Origin: Flavobacteriaceae bacterium
GTDB lineage: Bacteria > Bacteroidota > Bacteroidia > Flavobacteriales > Flavobacteriaceae
Assembly: GCA_030835845.1 (NCBI GenBank)
Contig: JAUROD010000044.1
Coordinates: forward strand, 1 to 37,445
Reading direction: 5' to 3'
Length of the DNA: 37,445 nt
Of the stretch, positions 34,791 to 37,445 are shown one piece after another. Position 1 is the stretch's first letter, and each line of letters begins with the position of its first letter. The notes below the pieces were generated by a model, which saw only the letters and a program-made list of their open reading frames with translations, did no database searches and was not told where the DNA came from. Both the position numbers and the translations under genes were made by a program.

Positions 34791-34816
34791 AAAAAACAGG
34801 ACAAAATGCCCTGTTT
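34791..34816 (-). terminator. Terminator of the trp operon
   Basis: On the minus strand, AAACAGG (34816-34810) pairs with CCTGTTT (34800-34794) across a nine-base loop, and the T run continues to 34791. It lies about 100 bases after the trpA stop codon, the expected end of the operon. Confidence 0.7.
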
Positions 34817-34912
34817 AAATCTTGTTGTTTTGGTTTTATCCCTAAACAAAATAGAAATGCGTCCTCAATCTTTAGTCATGTAATTGAACGCAATACTTCT
34901 TGTTATTATTTT

Positions 34913-35680
34913 CTAGGAAGACTTAAGTGGGTGAATAAATTCTTCAATTTTTTCAACCCCATGCGTATGCAGCCATTTGATAAATGCGGAACCAATAATA
35001 GCTCCTCTAGCATTTTCTGTGGCAGCTTTGTAAGTGGCTGCGTTGCTTATCCCAAACCCTACAATTGTGGGAGTGTTCAATTGCATTTCTACAATACGTT
35101 TGAAATAGTCTGTTTGTACCGTACCAAAGGTATTTTTAGCTCCGGTTACACTTGCGCTACTAACCATGTATATAAATCCGTTTGAGACCTTATCGATATA
35201 ACGTATCCGTTCATCTGGAGTTTGTGGAGTAATCAAAAACATGTTGTAAAGACCATATTTGGTAAACATCTCTTTGTAGTGTTCATGATAGACATCCACA
35301 GGTAAATCCGGGATGATCAACCCATCAATTCCAATGGCTTGACACTTTTGACAAAAGGATTCAATTCCGTATTGCATCATTGGATTGAAGTAGCCCATTA
35401 GCACAAGAGGAATATCAATTTCATTTCGAATACCTTGGAGTTGAGTAAAAAGTTTTTCTGTAGTCATTCCATTTCGCAATGCCTTTGTTGAGCTTTCTTG
35501 TATGGTTGGACCATCAGCAAGTGGATCTGAAAAAGGAAGTCCAATTTCTACCATATCCACACCAGCTTCTTGTAGTTTTTTTAAAATGGGTACCGTATCC
35601 TCAAGATTAGGGTATCCAGCAGAAAAATAGATGGATAAAAGACGTTTATCCGATTGAAAAGCGCGATCAATTCGATTCAT
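34913..35680 (-). CDS. trpA: Tryptophan synthase alpha subunit
   Basis: Cleaves indole-3-glycerol phosphate to indole, which passes through a tunnel to TrpB. The 255-residue TIM barrel has both catalytic acids: Glu45 in VDMVEIGLPFSDPLADGPTI and Asp56 in the same motif. Phosphate-binding and loop segments are LMGYFNPMMQYG, GLIIPDLPVD, MVSSASVTGAK and VGFGISNAA. It is slightly shorter than the E. coli enzyme (268), as is usual in this group. Its ATG overlaps the trpB stop codon by one base (TAATG), so translation should be coupled. It is the last gene of the operon. Confidence 0.97.
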   Translation of the reverse strand: MNRIDRAFQSDKRLLSIYFSAGYPNLEDTVPILKKLQEAGVDMVEIGLPFSDPLADGPTIQESSTKALRNGMTTEKLFTQLQGIRNEIDIPLVLMGYFNPMMQYGIESFCQKCQAIGIDGLIIPDLPVDVYHEHYKEMFTKYGLYNMFLITPQTPDERIRYIDKVSNGFIYMVSSASVTGAKNTFGTVQTDYFKRIVEMQLNTPTIVGFGISNAATYKAATENARGAIIGSAFIKWLHTHGVEKIEEFIHPLKSS

Positions 35681-36861
35681 TAGAGTTTAAAATAATCAAT
35701 ATATGTGTCGAGGTCTTTGTCCCCTCGTCCTGAACAGTTAAATACAATAATTTCGTTTGGTCCAAATTTTCGGACATCAAGTGCAGCAAAAGCATGAGCG
35801 GTTTCTATTGCAGGAATAATTCCTTCCATTTGAGAAAGTGTAAGTCCCCAATCCATTGCTTCTTGATCTGGAATTGAAATAAATTCAGCTCGTTTTGAGC
35901 GGAACAAATGTGCATGCATTGGTCCAACCCCCGGATAATCCAATCCAGCTGAAATGGAATAAGGCTCTGTGATTTGACCGTCTGGAGTTTGCATTAGGAG
36001 TGTTTTACTCCCGTGAATAATACCTTCTTTTCCCAAGGCTGAAGTGGCAGCACTTTCACCGGTATCGATTCCTTTTCCAGCAGCTTCTACAGCGATTATA
36101 TTTACACGTTCATCATTTAGATAATGATAATATAATCCAGCCGCATTACTTCCTCCTCCCACACATGCAATTACATGATCTGGATAATCTCTTCCTTCTT
36201 GTTCCATGAGTTGCCACTTTGTTTCCTCGCTTATCACTGACTGAAAACGGGCAACCATGTCAGGGTAGGGATGGGGCCCAACCACCGATCCAATGATATA
36301 ATGTGTATCTACCGGATTATTGATCCAATCTCTAATGGCTTCATTGGTGGCATCCTTTAGTGTTTTGCTTCCAGATTGTGCTGGACGAACTTCTGCTCCC
36401 AACATTTTCATTCTTGCCACATTTGGAGCCTGACGCTTAATATCTAACTCACCCATGTATACAATACATTCAATTCCCATCAATGCACATACGGTGGCAG
36501 TAGCTACTCCATGCTGTCCAGCTCCTGTTTCCGCTATAATTCTAGTTTTTCCCAATCGCTTTGCTAGTAAAATTTGACCAATGGTGTTGTTTACTTTGTG
36601 TGCACCTGTATGACATAGGTCTTCGCGTTTGAGATAAATCTTTGTGTTGTATTTTTCAGACAAACGCTTTGCGAAATAAAGCGGGGTAGGTCTTCCTACA
36701 TACGCTTTAAGCAATTCATCAAACTCTTTTTTAAATGCTGGTTCAGCAGTAATTTTTAGATAATTTTCACGAAGCTCAAGTACATTTGGATAGAGCATCT
36801 CAGGAATATATGCTCCTCCAAAGTCCCCATAGTAGCCTTTTTCATTTACATTATAATTCAT
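35680..36861 (-). CDS. trpB: Tryptophan synthase beta subunit
   Basis: Condenses indole with serine using PLP. The 393-residue protein begins with YGDFGGAYIPEMLYPN. The PLP lysine is Lys89 in HTGAHKVNNTIGQ, the catalytic glutamate region is ETGAGQHGVATAT, and the phosphate-binding loop is CVGGGSNAAGLYY; SAGLDYPGVGP and FNCSGRGDKD follow. Features match the TrpB1 class that works with TrpA. It overlaps the end of trpF by 11 bases. Confidence 0.98.
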   Translation of the reverse strand: MNYNVNEKGYYGDFGGAYIPEMLYPNVLELRENYLKITAEPAFKKEFDELLKAYVGRPTPLYFAKRLSEKYNTKIYLKREDLCHTGAHKVNNTIGQILLAKRLGKTRIIAETGAGQHGVATATVCALMGIECIVYMGELDIKRQAPNVARMKMLGAEVRPAQSGSKTLKDATNEAIRDWINNPVDTHYIIGSVVGPHPYPDMVARFQSVISEETKWQLMEQEGRDYPDHVIACVGGGSNAAGLYYHYLNDERVNIIAVEAAGKGIDTGESAATSALGKEGIIHGSKTLLMQTPDGQITEPYSISAGLDYPGVGPMHAHLFRSKRAEFISIPDQEAMDWGLTLSQMEGIIPAIETAHAFAALDVRKFGPNEIIVFNCSGRGDKDLDTYIDYFKL

Positions 36862-37445
36862 CTAATTGGTCTTTAAACTGGGTTAATAAATCAATATTTT
36901 TATACGCCATTTCGGCTTCAAATTTACTATTTACATCAATGGCATAGAGTGGTAAATCTGTTTTTCCAATTGATCTAATTTGATCCATTGATTCTGGTCC
37001 TATTCCACCGCTCAAGAAAAACGGTTTTTGTGAAGCATATCCATTCAAAACACTCCAGTTAAATTTAATTCCATTTCCACCGGGTAATTTTCCTTTGGTG
37101 TCAAATAAAAAATAGTCAACAAACTGTTCGTAGGGAGAAAGACTTGAAAAATCAAAGTCATCAGCGATTGAAAAGGCTTTGATAACCTCCACATCGAACT
37201 GTTTTACATTTTGGCAGTAGGTTGGTGTTTCTTTGCCGTGGAGTTGAATTGCATTGAGTTCGTGCAAGTGAATACAACTTTGGATATAGTTAAGTGTGGC
37301 ATTAACAAAAACACCTGTTTTCTTTATATGTGGGGGAAGACTAGGGGTTTTTGAATTGACAAAGCGCCCAGAAACTGACCAAAAAATAAAGCCCATATAA
37401 TCGGGTTTTAACCCTGCCAATGCGAGGATATTTTCTGTGTCCCGC
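36851..37445 (-). CDS. trpF: Phosphoribosylanthranilate isomerase, C-terminal part (cut by window edge)
   Basis: Isomerises phosphoribosylanthranilate to CdRP in tryptophan synthesis. The frame continues past the window edge, where the codons read RDTENILALAGLKPDYMGFI, so the N-terminal KxCGM segment with the catalytic cysteine lies outside. Visible motifs are FVNATLNYI, LNAIQLHGKE, the general-acid aspartate in YFLFDTKGKLPGGNGIKFNW, FLSGGIGPES and the C-terminal YAIDVNSKFEAE. It is followed by trpB with an 11-base overlap. The order trpF-trpB-trpA is the usual end of a Bacteroidota trp operon. Confidence 0.95.
   Translation of the reverse strand, partial: RDTENILALAGLKPDYMGFIFWSVSGRFVNSKTPSLPPHIKKTGVFVNATLNYIQSCIHLHELNAIQLHGKETPTYCQNVKQFDVEVIKAFSIADDFDFSSLSPYEQFVDYFLFDTKGKLPGGNGIKFNWSVLNGYASQKPFFLSGGIGPESMDQIRSIGKTDLPLYAIDVNSKFEAEMAYKNIDLLTQFKDQLDEL

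Noticed and set aside
1-37445. CRISPR arrays, tRNA or rRNA genes, insertion sequences, prophage or integrase genes
   Set aside because: Looked for regularly spaced repeats, cloverleaf-like sequences, transposase motifs and terminal repeats; none was seen, and the spaces between genes are mostly too short.

Overview
The window is a gene-dense stretch of low-GC chromosome from a member of the Bacteroidota, most probably a marine Flavobacteriia. The evidence is a complete Na+-translocating NADH:quinone reductase (NQR) operon with its ApbE flavin transferase, a type IX secretion plug protein, the cluster order rsfS-ftsH-LUD-cdsA-psd, several upstream motifs of the Bacteroidota type (TTG, about 20 bases, TANNTTTG), and few Shine-Dalgarno sequences. 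Nearly all genes are core housekeeping genes; no phage, transposon, CRISPR array, tRNA or rRNA was found.

Layout. 1-2748 (minus): the 5' part of pruA, apaG, and the T9SS plug protein. 2870-10296 (plus): nqrABCDEF, a stem-loop terminator, a small conserved protein, then apbE. 10358-12051 (plus): a secreted fibre-like surface protein whose signal peptide and body lie in different frames, joined exactly at a T-TTT-TTA heptamer. 12043-15682 (minus): gpmI, a thioredoxin-like lipoprotein, map and a methyltransferase, a tight operon. 15779-17162 (plus): rsgA-dtd. 17163-19867 (minus): murB, an aminotransferase and a DUF1573 protein. 20005-22635 (plus): valS. 22632-26992 (minus): rsfS-ftsH-LUD-cdsA-psd, linking ribosome silencing, membrane proteolysis and phosphatidylethanolamine synthesis. 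27050-32964: birA, pyrE, a Nudix hydrolase, coaD, ddl, a PASTA protein, rluD and yaaA on alternating strands. 33094-34578 (minus): a decayed Ig-repeat lipoprotein gene. 34579-34912: a 334-base gap holding a candidate promoter, a C7G12 tract and the trp terminator. 34913-37445 (minus): trpA, trpB and the 3' part of trpF.

How the genes work together. NQR pumps Na+ while passing electrons from NADH to quinone. ApbE attaches FMN to threonines of NqrB and NqrC, which explains its linkage. The trp genes form the end of a tryptophan operon. cdsA and psd act at the start and end of the phosphatidylethanolamine pathway. ddl and murB feed peptidoglycan synthesis.

I see no clear new multi-gene system. 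The observations most worth testing are the possible -1 frameshift in the fibre gene, the two in-frame stops in the lipoprotein gene, the C7G12 tract, and the small protein between nqrF and apbE. All functional calls are from reading sequence and remembered family features; no database search was run.
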